Below, in pieces: positions 1 through 10,786 of a stretch of 64,000 bases of DNA. Position numbers and translations under genes: made by a program. Below the pieces are notes generated by a model. It did not search any database. It was not told the origin of the DNA and saw only the letters and a list, made by a program, of their open reading frames with translations. The stretch comes from Daucus carota subsp. sativus (lineage: Eukaryota; Streptophyta; Magnoliopsida; Apiales; Apiaceae), in the NCBI RefSeq assembly GCF_001625215.2, contig NC_030389.2, forward strand, positions 44,629,454-44,693,453, in the 5' to 3' direction. The stretch's first letter is position 1, and the number at the start of each line of letters is the position of its first letter.

Positions 1-2669
1 ATATAAATAATAATTCTTTTAACAAATAATATAAGCAATTAACACATGAGCAAATGCCGAAAGCATGGAGTATCCCATACTCAATTACTGTTAAGATTGA
101 AGTACCTTCAAAATGATTTACCTAGAACATTTCATTCTCCTTGTACAAAAGTAGACCATACAGAGAATAGAGTGAAGTGAAATGCACGTCTTAGAAATTC
201 TAGGTAGCACGAAATTTCAGAAAGAACAAATGGTGTTCGATTGAAGAAATTCGTCAGCTATTCGAATTTGATCAGAAAAATATCTAAACTCGACTGGGAT
301 AATATCATAATAGCGAGCTGAAATCAACTCGAACTATTCAAATTGTTTGTCGAACTATTAAGCTAGATTTCAAATTACATGTTTCATTAAGTTCATGAGC
401 CTAATTATTTATTCTTACTAATACTCCTATATAATGTATAAAACATATTCATCGAGACTGAGTTGGGGTGGGTTAACTGGATACTTATTCCCACTAATTC
501 CTACTGCTCCACTATTCGAATCAAATTCTAACCTATGAAATTTTTTGCCAAACTAAGTTTAATTTTCGAAACCTCATATTCTAACCTATCAAATTTTTTG
601 CCAAACTAAGTTCAATTTCAAAAACCGTGACTCGATTTTTTTCCTAACTCGAAGCCTCGATCTAAAATATTTAGACCAAAAGTCTGGTCGATCGTTTAGC
701 CCTCCTCTCCTGCAATCGCTGTAACAAAATCAAGACACAATTAAAAGAATCGAAGCATGCATGCAGGGCATGTACATGATTAAGATTCAAGGTCGAGGTT
801 TAATGAGGGCTGGATAATGGCAGTGGAGTGGGCTGTCAATATTAAATTGCTCATATTATTATTAGCAGTCTTCCAGATACAAATTTATCAGATTTTTAAA
901 TTTAATGTGTGTGTATGGTCATCATATGATCCAACCACCGGATACATTTACTCTCTGCCGGCTTTTTAATGCCAATTAAACACCACTGTATTTGATCTAT
1001 CCTCATTATCATTACTCTCTCCGCTATTACAGTACTAAAAGAAATTATATTATTATATAATTTGATTTCAGCTTTATTCATATTAATTATTTTAACCTGA
1101 CAAATGAAAATTGGTTCATCAGTAATTAATATGCGGAAAAATTGGTCTCTGAATATTAAATTTTGAGCAAAATAACTTTCTATTCGTCTAAAAGATATCA
1201 AATTCGACGGAACTAAATAAATTTGACCATCATAAAAGGACGATCAAATAATTAAATTTGATCTTATCCAGTCGAGATCAAATTTTTATAACTATTTTTA
1301 GTCGAGCTTTTCGTAATGGAAAGAATTTCCCTAAAAGAAAATTTCTTTTTAAATGTTGGCAACAAAGAACAAACTTACATTATTATTATCTATCTTTTTT
1401 GCTTTTCTTTTTCCCACAACTTTTTATTAACTAAATCAGTTCCTTTCAATAATAATAACTTTTTAACATGATATGCCTTTGGAATATTATTTGGTTCCCC
1501 CGAAAGAGAAATTCTTAGTGTTAGGCAACAAAGAACAAACTTGAATAATTATTACTCAATTTTCTTATCAACTCAATCACTTTTTTCCAGCAACAATAAA
1601 TTTTTAAAACAAGATGACAAAACAAAGTTTGAGAATCTCAACATAAAAAATCAGCGAGATCCTACACCGTAAAAAGCTTTTGGCGTATTAATGCGAGATT
1701 TTTCTAAATTGGTGTACAGAATATTTCCTTGCAGATACTTACAAGAATATATTGTCACAAGTCACAACTCACAAATAGTCAAGTACGCATCATATAATTT
1801 TTATGCAATTTGATTGGCTCTCAGCTAAAGTAACGAACGAACGATAACGGAACCGCAACGAAATGTCGCTATTTTGTGGACATTATTTGCTGATATTATT
1901 CGATTTGAGAGTACTATTGAGTTGGAAAATTATTTGATGCGAATAAATTAATATTTCACTTTTAACTACCGAGTGTGACATGAACCCGGAGTTCACTATC
2001 AATCGGTCTTTACTGATATATATTTTAAGATATTTTTCAAAAATATCTAAATTATGAAAAAAAATATTCAAAATAAGGTAAAATCTTTTATGCAACTCTA
2101 ATTTACAACACCTTGATATCGAGGAGTATCAGGAACTTATTTCCAAAAATAAATATTTTTCCGATAATAATATATTAGAAAATAATATATGAATGGATGA
2201 ATATTTATTTTGAAATATTAAATTTGAGAAATGGCTTTTACGTTACAAACTACACGATACATTCATAATATTGAGAGAAAATTCTTAATTTTTCATAAAC
2301 TAGATGGTAAACGTATTATTAAAATTATCACTTGAAATTTTAAAAAGAAAATACGAATAAAATTATTATTCAGTCTTTATATTATAATATTATAATATTT
2401 ACATATAAATAAATCTAGAAGTAAAGGCTTTAAACTCAGGAGAAGAAAAAGGGCTTAAAACTGAAGAAGCATTTTATTGGGCTTTTGTTTATTAGTGGGC
2501 CAGAATATGGTATATAGATGTTAACAAACTGGGCCTAAGGAAAATTATGATCATTAATTTTCTGTTGGTCACAAGACTAGCAAAACAACCATGCATATAA
2601 ACATGAGTAACATTCTAGTAACAGAAGTTTAGAAGGCTGACAGTAAGTCAATAACATAACATAAGAGTT
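1..2669. other. Gene-poor AT-rich intergenic DNA
   Basis: I see no supportable gene on either strand. The open frames here are short, AT-driven and lack recognisable motifs or splice context. About 230-700 contains degenerate, partly repeated text (a phrase at 530-560 recurs at 580-610), which looks like an old transposon remnant that I cannot classify. Confidence 0.6.
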
Positions 2670-3559
2670 TTAACGTGGCTGTTTGGCGGGGCTTTTAAGC
2701 CCCGCTTCTGGACTTTTAAGTTAGAAGCACTTATTCGTACCGTTTGTGTAAAAGGTCGAGAAGCACTTATAAAAAGCTATGATTCTTAGCTTTTGTTTCA
2801 TGACTTCTGTTTTTTCTCCAAACACTTTAATCACTTATAAGTCTTAACTAACTTTTAACTTCTACTTCACTTTTTTATTTTAAGCAAGAAGCACTTATTT
2901 TAAGCTCACTCAAAAGGCCCCTTAACTTGCTGAACAGAATCACCATATATTTCAAGACTAATTTGTTAATGAAAAGGCAACTGCAGTTACAAATTCCAGA
3001 ATTTTTATTAGAAAAAGAAAAAGAGAAATTTCAAGAGAATTGAATCAACTACAGCAAACTCACATGAAGGATGTGCTATGATTCTGACTTTCTGAGCGCG
3101 GTGAGGAAGGTTCCATGAGACGATACGTGGCAAATTATTACTTCAAGAACTTCGACAAAAGTCTGTTGTTTACCATCCATCTTTAGTGACCATTCCGAAT
3201 TTATAACATAAGAATTAAGAGGCACATTACTGCAAATCAGAGATTCTGTGATAGTTTGCTGCATCAAATTAACTAGCTCTGTCAAGACCGGAGTAATAAA
3301 CTCCCAGGGATGATTCGAATGCATGATTGAAGCTTGAACTTAGATGGACATTGTCACATTGTACATTCACTTGAAGTGTAACCAACTTATTAGACTCAAG
3401 ACAGCCAGTCTAAAACACTGATTTGCATTCAAATTTCTAATAGCAGCATCAAACACCAGTTTAAGTAGAACTACAAGGTCCCTTAGATATTTATTACATG
3501 TTCAAGTAAACCCTTGAATGCAACCACAAGGCATATCTTGTGAATTCTAATCACATTCA
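2560..3559 (-). other. 3' flank of kinase copy 1, shared with copy 2
   Basis: Read on the minus strand, this stretch matches the 3' flank of the second kinase (48600-49040) in several blocks. Examples are a block around GATGGATGGTAAACA (3168-3182 versus about 48690) and a block around TGTAACTGCAGTTG (2980-2995 versus about 48917). It is therefore probably 3' UTR and downstream DNA rather than a separate gene. An 82-codon open frame at 3076-3324 has no motif and lies in this flank. Confidence 0.6.
2675..2921. mobile_element. MITE (hAT-like ends), copy 1
   Basis: A roughly 247-bp element rich in AAGCACTTAT-type motifs. TTAAC lies on both sides (2670-2674 and 2922-2926), a probable target-site duplication. 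A relative in the opposite orientation lies at about 17138-17403. The element sits in the 3' flank of the kinase gene at 3560-4651. The corresponding flank of the paralogous kinase (around 48980-49020) lacks it, so this is a natural empty site. The superfamily is uncertain because a 5-bp duplication is not diagnostic. Confidence 0.7.
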
Positions 3560-4651
3560 TCACTCAAAGCATGAAGTGTTTCTAAGCCACCAAAGTCCAC
3601 AGAGATCTCTGATTCTATCACCCTGTATAAGTCTAAATCCTCTGAGACACTCATTAGCTGATAATCGTAAAAATTTGTTTCTTATAGTGCCTATCAAGTA
3701 TTTCCTATACTGATACTTCATCAAGTTCTGGTAGGAATATCTGGCCTCAAACTGCTTCACCAGCTTTTGGTTGCACGTAACGAAGGGATGCCTCAAAAGT
3801 TCATCTGCGGTCCACCTATCTTCCGGCCTCCTTGTCAAACATCTTCTCACAAAATCCTTTGCATTCTCCGACAAATGATCAAGCTCAGGCACCAACAAAA
3901 TCAGCCTGTCATCTTCATAATTCACAATCATCTCTGCCAAACATTGTGCATCTTCGTCAATGCGTTTTTTCCATAACCCGCCCTCCCCCAAAAGCAATTC
4001 CAAAACAATACAACCAACCGCCCATATATCCATGGCTGCTTCATGCACTCCGAAGACCACGGATTCAGGGGAATTATAAAGCAATGTTCCCCTGTGCTTG
4101 TACTCCTCCCCTGCTCCCAAACTTTTCTCTCCTCCCTTCTTGGCCAATCCAAAATCCGCTAGTTTCAGATTACACTTAACCACCCCCTTAAACTCATCAC
4201 GAGGAATATTAAAAACAAGAACATTACTCGGCTTCATGTCACAATGAACGTACCCTTGTCCATGCACACGCGAGAGACCCTTAAGCAACATCAACGCGTA
4301 GCAACTAGCTTCGTACTCAGGTATCCGTCCCCTCGAATAGATCAGCTGCTTCAACGTCCCTCCATCCGCATACTCCAGTACGATATTGTAAGAAGTCGTA
4401 CCATCCTCATTAGTAGTCTTGAAATCCTCGTCCTCGAAGCAACGAACGATCTCTTTACACCCTCCAAGTTCACACAATACTGATTTCTCGAAGGCCAAAG
4501 ACCACAATAAACTCTGAGACACCGATTTGACAGCCACTGTCCGGGGTACATTACAAGCATAAGCCAGAGATGGTGACGCAAATTCAGCCCGAAAGACGCA
4601 GCCATAAGACCCTTGTCCAAGAAATTTAGTTGGAACCCATCTTGAAGCCAT
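3560..4651 (-). CDS. MAPKKK-like Ser/Thr protein kinase, copy 1
   Basis: A single-exon, 363-residue soluble protein that is almost entirely kinase domain. Visible motifs are the Gly-rich loop LGQGSYGCVF (11-20), the VAVK lysine K42, E55 in the probable alphaC region, the catalytic loop HCDMKPSN (136-143), DFG at 166-168, an APE-like SPE near 194, and DIWAVGC around 208. Cys replaces the Arg of HRD, as in the single-exon plant MAPKKK13-20 group, to which I assign it by family knowledge. It would phosphorylate MAPKKs in the cytosol or nucleus. The start is the ATG giving MASRWVP, shared with the paralogue at 47599. A TATA-like box lies 72 bp upstream. The C-terminal 50 residues (after about 313) differ completely from copy 2, so one tail may be drifting. 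No break is seen in the kinase core. Confidence 0.9.
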   Translation of the reverse strand: MASRWVPTKFLGQGSYGCVFRAEFASPSLAYACNVPRTVAVKSVSQSLLWSLAFEKSVLCELGGCKEIVRCFEDEDFKTTNEDGTTSYNIVLEYADGGTLKQLIYSRGRIPEYEASCYALMLLKGLSRVHGQGYVHCDMKPSNVLVFNIPRDEFKGVVKCNLKLADFGLAKKGGEKSLGAGEEYKHRGTLLYNSPESVVFGVHEAAMDIWAVGCIVLELLLGEGGLWKKRIDEDAQCLAEMIVNYEDDRLILLVPELDHLSENAKDFVRRCLTRRPEDRWTADELLRHPFVTCNQKLVKQFEARYSYQNLMKYQYRKYLIGTIRNKFLRLSANECLRGFRLIQGDRIRDLCGLWWLRNTSCFE

Positions 4652-4722
4652 ATTGTATCAGATAGTGTGTAGTATTGTGTAGCACAGTATGTAATATTGT
4701 ATCAGATAGTGTGTAGTATGAG

Positions 4723-4728
4723 TATATA
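4723..4728 (-). promoter_or_regulatory. Putative TATA box of kinase copy 1
   Basis: TATATA on the minus strand in the context CCTTATATACT, 72 bp upstream of the ATG. The same CCTTATATACT string lies 79 bp upstream of the paralogue at 47599, so the core promoter was duplicated with the gene. A roughly 24-bp phrase is repeated twice between the box and the ATG (4654-4720). Confidence 0.6.
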
Positions 4729-4885
4729 AGGTGTGTTATTACTTTGGCACCAAGTTTAAATTTCTAATTAGATTTTGAGTATGTTCCATGTAGTTTGGTT
4801 TCAGAGTATGTTTAAGAGTCTGGTATAAACATGAAAAATAGACTTATCGGTTGGGTAGATTATATTGTGCATATCTAAATTCTAA

Positions 4886-5309
4886 GAGCATCTCCAACGG
4901 CGTTGGCTATAATCGTTGGCTAAATACGACCTATAAGATATTATGTAAAATTTGCTGAACCTGTAAGACATTCTACTTCAGCGGTATTAGCTATATTGGT
5001 TGGCTATAATTTAAAAATAGTATGTTTTTTTTTTGAGAAAAAAAATAGTATGTTATTAATATTTTAGATTGTTAAAATAGAATATATCAGTTCAATATGG
5101 TAATAAATGATCTGCAATCTTCCTACAGATTTCCTTACAGAAATGTAGAGTTTCGACAAATTTAGCCATCCATGGGAGGTTGGCTAAATTTATAGATAAC
5201 AGCTGAGCATGGTTGGAGTTGAGTTTTTCAAGCTGTTGGCTAAATTTTTTTTATTTTAAGCATGCCAACTCACATTTTAGCCAAAGGTTTTCAATGGTTG
5301 GAGATGCTC
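4886..5309. mobile_element. Tourist-type (PIF/Harbinger) MITE
   Basis: A 424-bp element with inverted ends GAGCATCTCCAAC and GTTGGAGATGCTC, flanked by TAA on both sides (4883-4885, 5310-5312). The 3-bp TAA/TTA duplication and the ends are typical of Tourist MITEs. It carries a small poly-T insertion at 5027-5040. Confidence 0.85.
5027..5040 (-). mobile_element. Poly(A)-only retroposon scar inside MITE
   Basis: A 14-bp insert (eight T, then GAGAAA) lies between two exact copies of AAAAATAGTATGTT (5013-5026 and 5041-5054). A 14-bp target duplication with a poly-T insert is what a drastically 5'-truncated LINE or SINE insertion in minus orientation would leave. Replication slippage cannot be excluded. 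Confidence 0.55.
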
Positions 5310-5470
5310 TAAGCGGGTTAAAATTCTACCTGTAGTCGGGGTAGGTTTTTTAGCAAGTTTACGATTGATTATATATACTGTATACCCTAAACTTAACGCT
5401 AATTATCTTAATAATAACCACAATTATTATGTACACATTACTCTCTTTTTATATACATAAAAATAATAAG

Positions 5471-6139
5471 AGTTAATTACACTTTGTAACCCCTAAGTTT
5501 GCTCCAAACGCAGTTTGGTACCTGAACTTTAAAACGTGGCAATATGCACCCTAAACTTAACATTCTCGTGCAAGTTGTAACCCTAATCACTATTCCGTCC
5601 AAATCTACCGTTAACTTTAACTGTTTGAGAGGTAACTGTATGTATATTAGTTTCTAACAGCTACTTTACCCACTGTGACCCCTCAAAAATTATGTATTAT
5701 ATTTTGAAATTATTTCTGAACACACACAACGATGTAAAAAAATTTAAAATAACTTTTAAAATATGTATCTAGATTTATAATCTGAAATTTTATTTATTTT
5801 TAAATAAACGATGTAACTTATTTTAAAACTTTAAAATAAGTACATATTTTAAAAGTTATTTTAATTTTTTTTACATCTTTGTGTGTGTTCAGAAATAATT
5901 TCAAAATATAATACATAAACTTTGAGGGGTCACATGGGGTAAAGTAGTTGTTAGAATCTATTATACAAACTGTTACCTCACAAACAGTTAAAGTTAACGA
6001 CAGATTTGGACGGAATAGTGACTAGGGTTTACAACTTGCACGAGAATGTTAAGTTTAGGGTGCATATTGCCACGTTTTAAAGTTCAGGCACTAAACTGCG
6101 TTTGGAGCAAACCTAGGGGTTACAAAGTGTAATTAACTC
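5471..6139. mobile_element. Mutator-type foldback MITE with 9-bp TSD
   Basis: A 669-bp element whose two halves are long inverted repeats (arms about 240-270 bp). Ends are GAGTTAATTACAC and GTGTAATTAACTC. The exact 9-bp direct repeat AAATAATAA flanks it at 5462-5470 and 6140-6148, the length diagnostic of Mutator-like transposition. It has no coding capacity, so it is non-autonomous. Confidence 0.88.
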
Positions 6140-6148
6140 AAATAATAA

Positions 6149-6640
6149 TCATGAGACGGAGGCGTAGGGCAAGAGGCTAAAAAAAAAACAACAAGAGCTG
6201 AAATATGCAGTTGATCGCATCGGGGTCAGTTTGAAGAGAGGCAAGAATTCTAAGACAATCTAGATCTTATTTGACTGAGCTTATGACTTATGACTTAGGG
6301 ATGTATTCGGTTAGTATTTTAAAGGATTTTTTTTCATTTATGAAATATGAGGGTATTTAATTGAAAATCTTGGGATATTCAATTGCGATTTCAAATTATG
6401 CTACAAAATTTGGTGGTATTTTATCAGGATTTTAAATTATGCTTAAAAATCCGACGGTATTCAATTAGGATTATTTATAATCCAATAAAATTTGCTAGTG
6501 AAGAAAGATCAACAAGAAGATGGAAAACTTTCGGCCATTGGCACTTTTAGGCAGACTGTGGTAGTTATTTTTTTCACAAGTTTTAATTTTTAAAATTTTA
6601 GATTTTTCACAAGTTTTTTAATGTTTCTTCTTTTTGTGTT
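6149..6640. other. Intergenic, nothing recognised
   Basis: AT-rich sequence with low-complexity phrases around 6300-6480 (repeated GGTATT and CAATT words). I see no gene, RNA or clear transposon. Confidence 0.5.
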
Positions 6641-6653
6641 AAGGTATAACTCT

Positions 6654-6831
6654 ATGGAACGTACTGCCGTCGGTATGACTTTAATAACCGGAGGCATCTG
6701 GTTCGCGGAAAGAGACAAGAAGGACGAGAAAGAGGAGAGGAAGAAATGGGAAAACAGTATGGAGGCCAGGAGCATAAGAATTGAAGAGAATCAGCAGAAT
6801 AAATACAGGGAAAAAAATATTCATATTATAT
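6654..6831 (+). pseudogene. Lys/Glu-rich module, copy 0 (fragment)
   Basis: A short open frame beginning MERTAVGMTLITGG followed by a Glu/Lys/Arg-rich stretch (FAERDKKDEKEERKKW) that could form a charged helix. It is the most diverged of three related modules (here, about 7141 and 8886). It ends in AT-rich DNA without a conserved C-terminus. The family is not recognised. A short hydrophobic patch followed by a charged helix is all that can be seen. Confidence 0.45.
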
Positions 6832-6846
6832 AATTTTTTACCGTTC

Positions 6847-7441
6847 ACAACATAAATAAGTCATGTTCACTTTGATTAGAATGGTGGATACCAAAAAGAT
6901 AACAAAAAAAAAAACAAAAAATTGATATTCAAATTATGTAATTTTTTACCGTTGCACGACATTATGTAATTATGTAAAATTAAGGATAAAAATTTAAGGG
7001 GGTCGATTAACCCCTCTTACCCATTCTTACCCATATCAAGATCCGTCTAAAAAAAAGGTTAAGAAAAATAATGAGAGTGTGAAAATAGAAGATGGAAAGT
7101 CTACGACCGTTGGCATTATAAAGAATAAACTAGTAAACTAGATGGAGCTCACGATCGTCGGTATGACTTTGATAACCGGCGGGATTTTATTAGCGGAAAG
7201 TGATAAGAAGGCCGAGAGAGAAGAGAAAGCGGAGAGGAAGAAATGGGAGGACCATATGGAGGCCGAAAACATCAGAATTGAAGAAAACCAGCACAAGGCG
7301 GAGTAGTGGGGCAAATTGCTCGAACAAAATCAGCAAAAAATGAAACAGTCAGTTGAGCGGATTCGGGTTAGTTTGGACAAGGGCAAGAAATCTAGTTAGC
7401 GTGCATGAAGACTGAAGAGAACAAGACGATCAATTTAGCTT
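6847..7441 (+). pseudogene. Lys/Glu-rich module, copy 1 of duplicated unit
   Basis: This unit repeats at 8606-9182 (offset about 1.75 kb) with high identity, including non-coding flank. From the ATG at 7141 it reads MELTIVGMTLITGG, then a charged helix, but an in-frame stop interrupts it in the KAE-WGK region near 7304. Downstream a second small frame starts at 7405 (MKTEENKTINLA) and runs into SRA-like sequence instead of the short hydrophobic segment seen at 9148. It is therefore a broken, rearranged copy. Confidence 0.55.
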
Positions 7442-7493
7442 ATGCTAGCGGGTTTGCAAAATTAGTATATCCGGAGAATATGTTGTAACGGAC

Positions 7494-7909
7494 ACACAGC
7501 AACAGCTATTGTTATTAAGTATCCGACGCATAATTTTCACGTCGACAATGGGACGATTTATGTCGGTGGGGATGGAGGCTCTATTGCTGATGCTTATACT
7601 CTGTGGCATAGAGTTCTGGAGCATCAAAGGTTTACCGTGGGTAACCGGGGTATGCGTAGTACTTGTGAGGCAAGAAATGCGATCCGGCTCATAGTATATT
7701 CGGAAATAGCACCGGGCGGCAACAACTTTGGAGATAACCCTAATAACATGGGTTATACTTTTATGGGGTTATATAAGGTACATGATGAGACTCTGGTGGA
7801 AACTGAGCTTGGATTTATTGTGTATCAGTATTTGCTAATTCCAGTTGAAGGTATGCCTCAATATTTTTTTCCCACTAACTTTCATTTTTGCATTTGTTTT
7901 TGTGTCTAG
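7494..7909 (+). pseudogene. SRA/YDG-like domain fragment
   Basis: An open frame encodes a segment resembling the SRA (YDG) domain of SUVH histone methyltransferases, which binds methylated cytosine. Visible features are HVDNGTIYVGGDGGS, which matches the DxDNGDxxxYxGxGG pattern, NAIRLIVY near the NPVRVI position, and YTFMGLYKVHD at the YxYDGLYxV position, then GFIVYQYLLIPVEG. No SET domain, no methyl-DNA finger context and no start are apparent, and it joins abruptly to the Lys/Glu module upstream. The Asp of YDG is Met here. The family call is by eye and tentative. Confidence 0.45.
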
Positions 7910-8492
7910 TTTTTGTTTTTTCATTTTTTTTATCGTGGAGAAAGTTTAACCTACTAATATCTATTAATTTTTAGATAATTATTAGGAGGAGCAATGTTTA
8001 GTTTGGTGACGTGGGATAAAATATAGGGTATATTGAGTATTGATATCTTTGTCAATAGTTATAACTTATAAATAGATTATGTTATAGAGGATGTGTAAAG
8101 GAAAGCTTCATACCCAGAAACATGGGTTATACTTTTATGGGGTTATATAAGGTACATGATGAGACTCTGGTGGAAACTGAGCTTGGATTTATTGTGTATC
8201 AGTATTTGCTAATTCCAGTTGAAGGTATGCCTCAATATTTTTTTCCCACTAACTTTCATTTTTGCATTTGTTTTTGTGTATAGTTTTTGTTTTTTCATTT
8301 TTTTTATCGTGGAGAAAGTTTAACCTACTAATATCTATTAATTTTTAGATAATTATTAGGAGGAGCAATGTTTAGTTTGGTGACGTGGGATAAAATATAG
8401 GGTATATTGAGTATTGATATCTTTGTCAATAGTTATAACTTATAAATAGATTACGTTATAGAGGATGTGTAAAGGAAAGCTTCATACCCAGA
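7745..8492 (+). repeat. 374-bp tandem duplication (2 copies)
   Basis: 7745-8118 repeats head-to-tail at 8119-8492, starting at the AACATGGGTTATAC phrase. I noticed only about two base differences (near 7908/8281 and 8080/8454), so it is recent. The unit covers the last exon-like part of the SRA-like fragment plus about 250 bp of AT-rich DNA. Confidence 0.9.
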
Positions 8493-8885
8493 AACAAGTA
8501 TCTTGGCGAAAGTTTTAGTGAGTAGTCTTAGGAAATCACTAGTATTATAAGTACACCCTTGACAAGGACTTACTAAGAATTAGTAAGGATAATAAACGTT
8601 GGATTACAACATAAATAAGTCATATTCACTTTGATTAGAATGGTGGATACCAAAAAGATAACAAAAAAAACAAAAAATTGATATTCAAATTATGTAATTT
8701 TTTACCGTTTCACGACATTATGTAATTATGTAAAATTAAGGATAAAAATTTAAGGGGGTCGATTGACCCTCTTACCCCTATCAAGATCCGTTTAGAAAAA
8801 AGTCAAGAAAAATAATGAGAGTGTGAAAATAGAAGATGGAAAGTCTACGACCGTTGGCATTATAAAGAATAAACTAGTAAACTAT

Positions 8886-9158
8886 ATGGAGCTCACGACC
8901 GTCGGTATGACTTTCACAACCGGCAGGATTTTATTAGCGGAAAGTGATAAAAAGGCCGAGAGAGAAGAGAAAGCGGAGAGGAAGAAATGGAAGGACCATA
9001 TGGAGGCTGAAAACATCAGAATTGAAGAAAACCAGAACAAGGCGGAGTCGTGGGGCAAATGGCTCGAACAAAATCAGCAAAAAATGAAACAGTCAATTGA
9101 GCGCATTCGGGTAGTTTGGACAAGGGCAAGAAATCTAGTTAGCGTGCATGGAGACTGA
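8886..9158 (+). CDS. Lys/Glu-rich module, copy 2 (90 aa open frame)
   Basis: An open frame of 90 codons starts at an ATG (MELTTVGMTFTTGG-like; here TTGR). It has a short hydrophobic segment (residues about 4-18), then a long charged region likely to be helical or coiled-coil (AEREEKAERKKWKDH, later WLEQNQQKMKQSIERIR). The last about 15 residues are in a different frame from copy 1 because of a one-base difference near 9113, so the C-terminus is probably shifted. The frame immediately precedes a small frame at 9148. The function is unknown and it may be a degenerate gene. Confidence 0.4.
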   Translation: MELTTVGMTFTTGRILLAESDKKAEREEKAERKKWKDHMEAENIRIEENQNKAESWGKWLEQNQQKMKQSIERIRVVWTRARNLVSVHGD

Positions 9159-9255
9159 AGAGAAGAAGACGAACAATTTAGCATTGGTTGCTGCAATCTC
9201 AGCAGGTGGGGTGACCCCTGTTGGATTTATAAATGTTATGAATTTTTTTGTATGA
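9148..9255 (+). pseudogene. Third copy of micro-gene hydrophobic exon
   Basis: A 35-codon frame, METEEKKTNNLALVAAISAG followed by GVTPVGF, closely matches the second exon of the micro-gene at 11305-11522 (NNKAIDLALVAAVNAAGVAP) but lies on the opposite strand. It overlaps the end of the preceding frame and lacks the small first exon, so I treat it as a relic or chimeric copy. Confidence 0.5.
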
Positions 9256-9638
9256 TTATGGATCTTTCTGGTTAATTTATTTATGTAATAGATGGTGTAG
9301 TTTAATATATGTAAAGGATGGTTTTGTTTAGTTTTTATGGATGGTTCTGCTTAAAATTATAATTGTTTTTATATTAGTTTTATAATAATGTATAAATATG
9401 CAGTATATTATATCTTAATCGATTTGTACTCTGGCTAAATTAATTGTGTTTGAATTTTTCCTAAATATTAATATTTAGTAAAATTGATCTAAGTTTTTGA
9501 CTCAAATTCGAACTTGAAAATTATGTCTCGGTCGATTTTGAACTCAATTTTATTACACATACAAGAAACTTATAAATTTAATAACAAATTTATAAAAACA
9601 GATGATACAAGCAAGCATTACCCAACACAAAACAAAAA

Positions 9639-9750
9639 ACTGATTTGAGATGATCTCTGTTTGGTCATCTTCTAAAGAGAATTATTGACAAAACAGAAAA
9701 CTGATTTGAGATGATCTCTGTTTGGTCATCTTCTAAAGAGAATTATTGAC
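9639..9750. repeat. 61-bp tandem duplication
   Basis: The phrase from ACTGATTTGAGATG to AATTATTGAC occurs at 9639-9689 and again at 9700-9750, joined by a short spacer. It is non-coding. Confidence 0.85.
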
Positions 9751-9829
9751 GCTTATTTGCTTTTGATTTTATCCGGGAAGCACAACAGATTTTTGAGAAT
9801 TCTTTGTCGGCATATAAAGAATTGCACTA

Positions 9830-10034
9830 AATGTTACTCTCTCTTACTCTCTCCTCCTCCAGCATATATAATTTAATAAATTATTTTTAATTTTTTCTCT
9901 AAACACAGCATTTAAATATTAATTTTTTATTCAAATAAAGCAAGCTTTAATTATAAATTATAAACTACATTTTATAAGAGTATTAAAATACGTACCGAAT
10001 AGTGAGCGTATAGAATTAAATGGAACAGAGGCAG
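9830..10034. mobile_element. Degenerate Stowaway MITE
   Basis: The right half matches the subfamily of the element at 34539-34789 (TTTTATAAGAG, then a terminal GAACAGAGGCAG before TA). The left end is worn (TACTCTCTC-type). The boundaries on the left are approximate. Confidence 0.4.
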
Positions 10035-10786
10035 TATTTCTTTTGTGCAAGTATGCAAAAAAATAAATGATGGAAGAAAAAGATTCTACATCGAACAAAT
10101 ATCAGTCCCAGACTAAATCAGCCGAGTGGAATTTAGAGTAGATGTCCAGTGAGTTCTATGAGAGTTCATGCATCCCAGGTCCCAGGATGATCAAATGTAT
10201 CACATAATAAAATATAATATTTTTTATATTCTCTTTTTTTACCCATCATATTTAGTGCTGCTCCTTAAAAAAAACACTAATGATTGGCATTTCCAGTGCA
10301 ACTTCACTTTAATTTGTTGCTAAGACTTTGTCACTGATATTAACCGCCTCCAAATGTGATTCCAGATCCAGCATTACCTTGTTCTTTTCTTCTAAGCTCA
10401 TCTTCATAACCTCTCAGCTTAGCATCAAGTGCACTGATATAGTCTATGTGTAATATTTAACACTTATGGCAAAATAAACTATGAAAGTGCAATCAGCATA
10501 ACTACAATAGTGTACAAAGCAGCATCGAGATCCCCTTAAATGGCTAGTTCGAGGGATGTGTGCGATGCGGTTTGGTGCGGTTTACACCCAAAACCGCAAC
10601 TGGAACCACAAAGGTGCTGTTTCTAAAATTGAAAACCGAAACCAAACCAAACACCATTGGTGCAGTTCAGTTTATAGTAGAGCGGTTCCGGTTTTATATG
10701 TTGCAGTTCGGTTATCAAACCATGAAGAGTCCGAGAAACTAAAAATTATCATATGCATACTTTATAAAGGGTGAACTTGCTACAAA
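10035..10786. other. Intergenic with foldback remnant
   Basis: No gene is supported. About 10546-10735 contains repeated GCGGTTTGG/AACCGAACC-type words in both orientations, resembling the hAT-type foldback family found intact at 36447. Ends and target duplication are not clear, and the overlapping open frames here are by-products of it. Confidence 0.45.

Noticed and set aside
3767-4483. Plus-strand frames across kinase copy 1
   Set aside because: Antisense by-products of a conserved kinase. The same antisense frames recur in copy 2 and show no motif.
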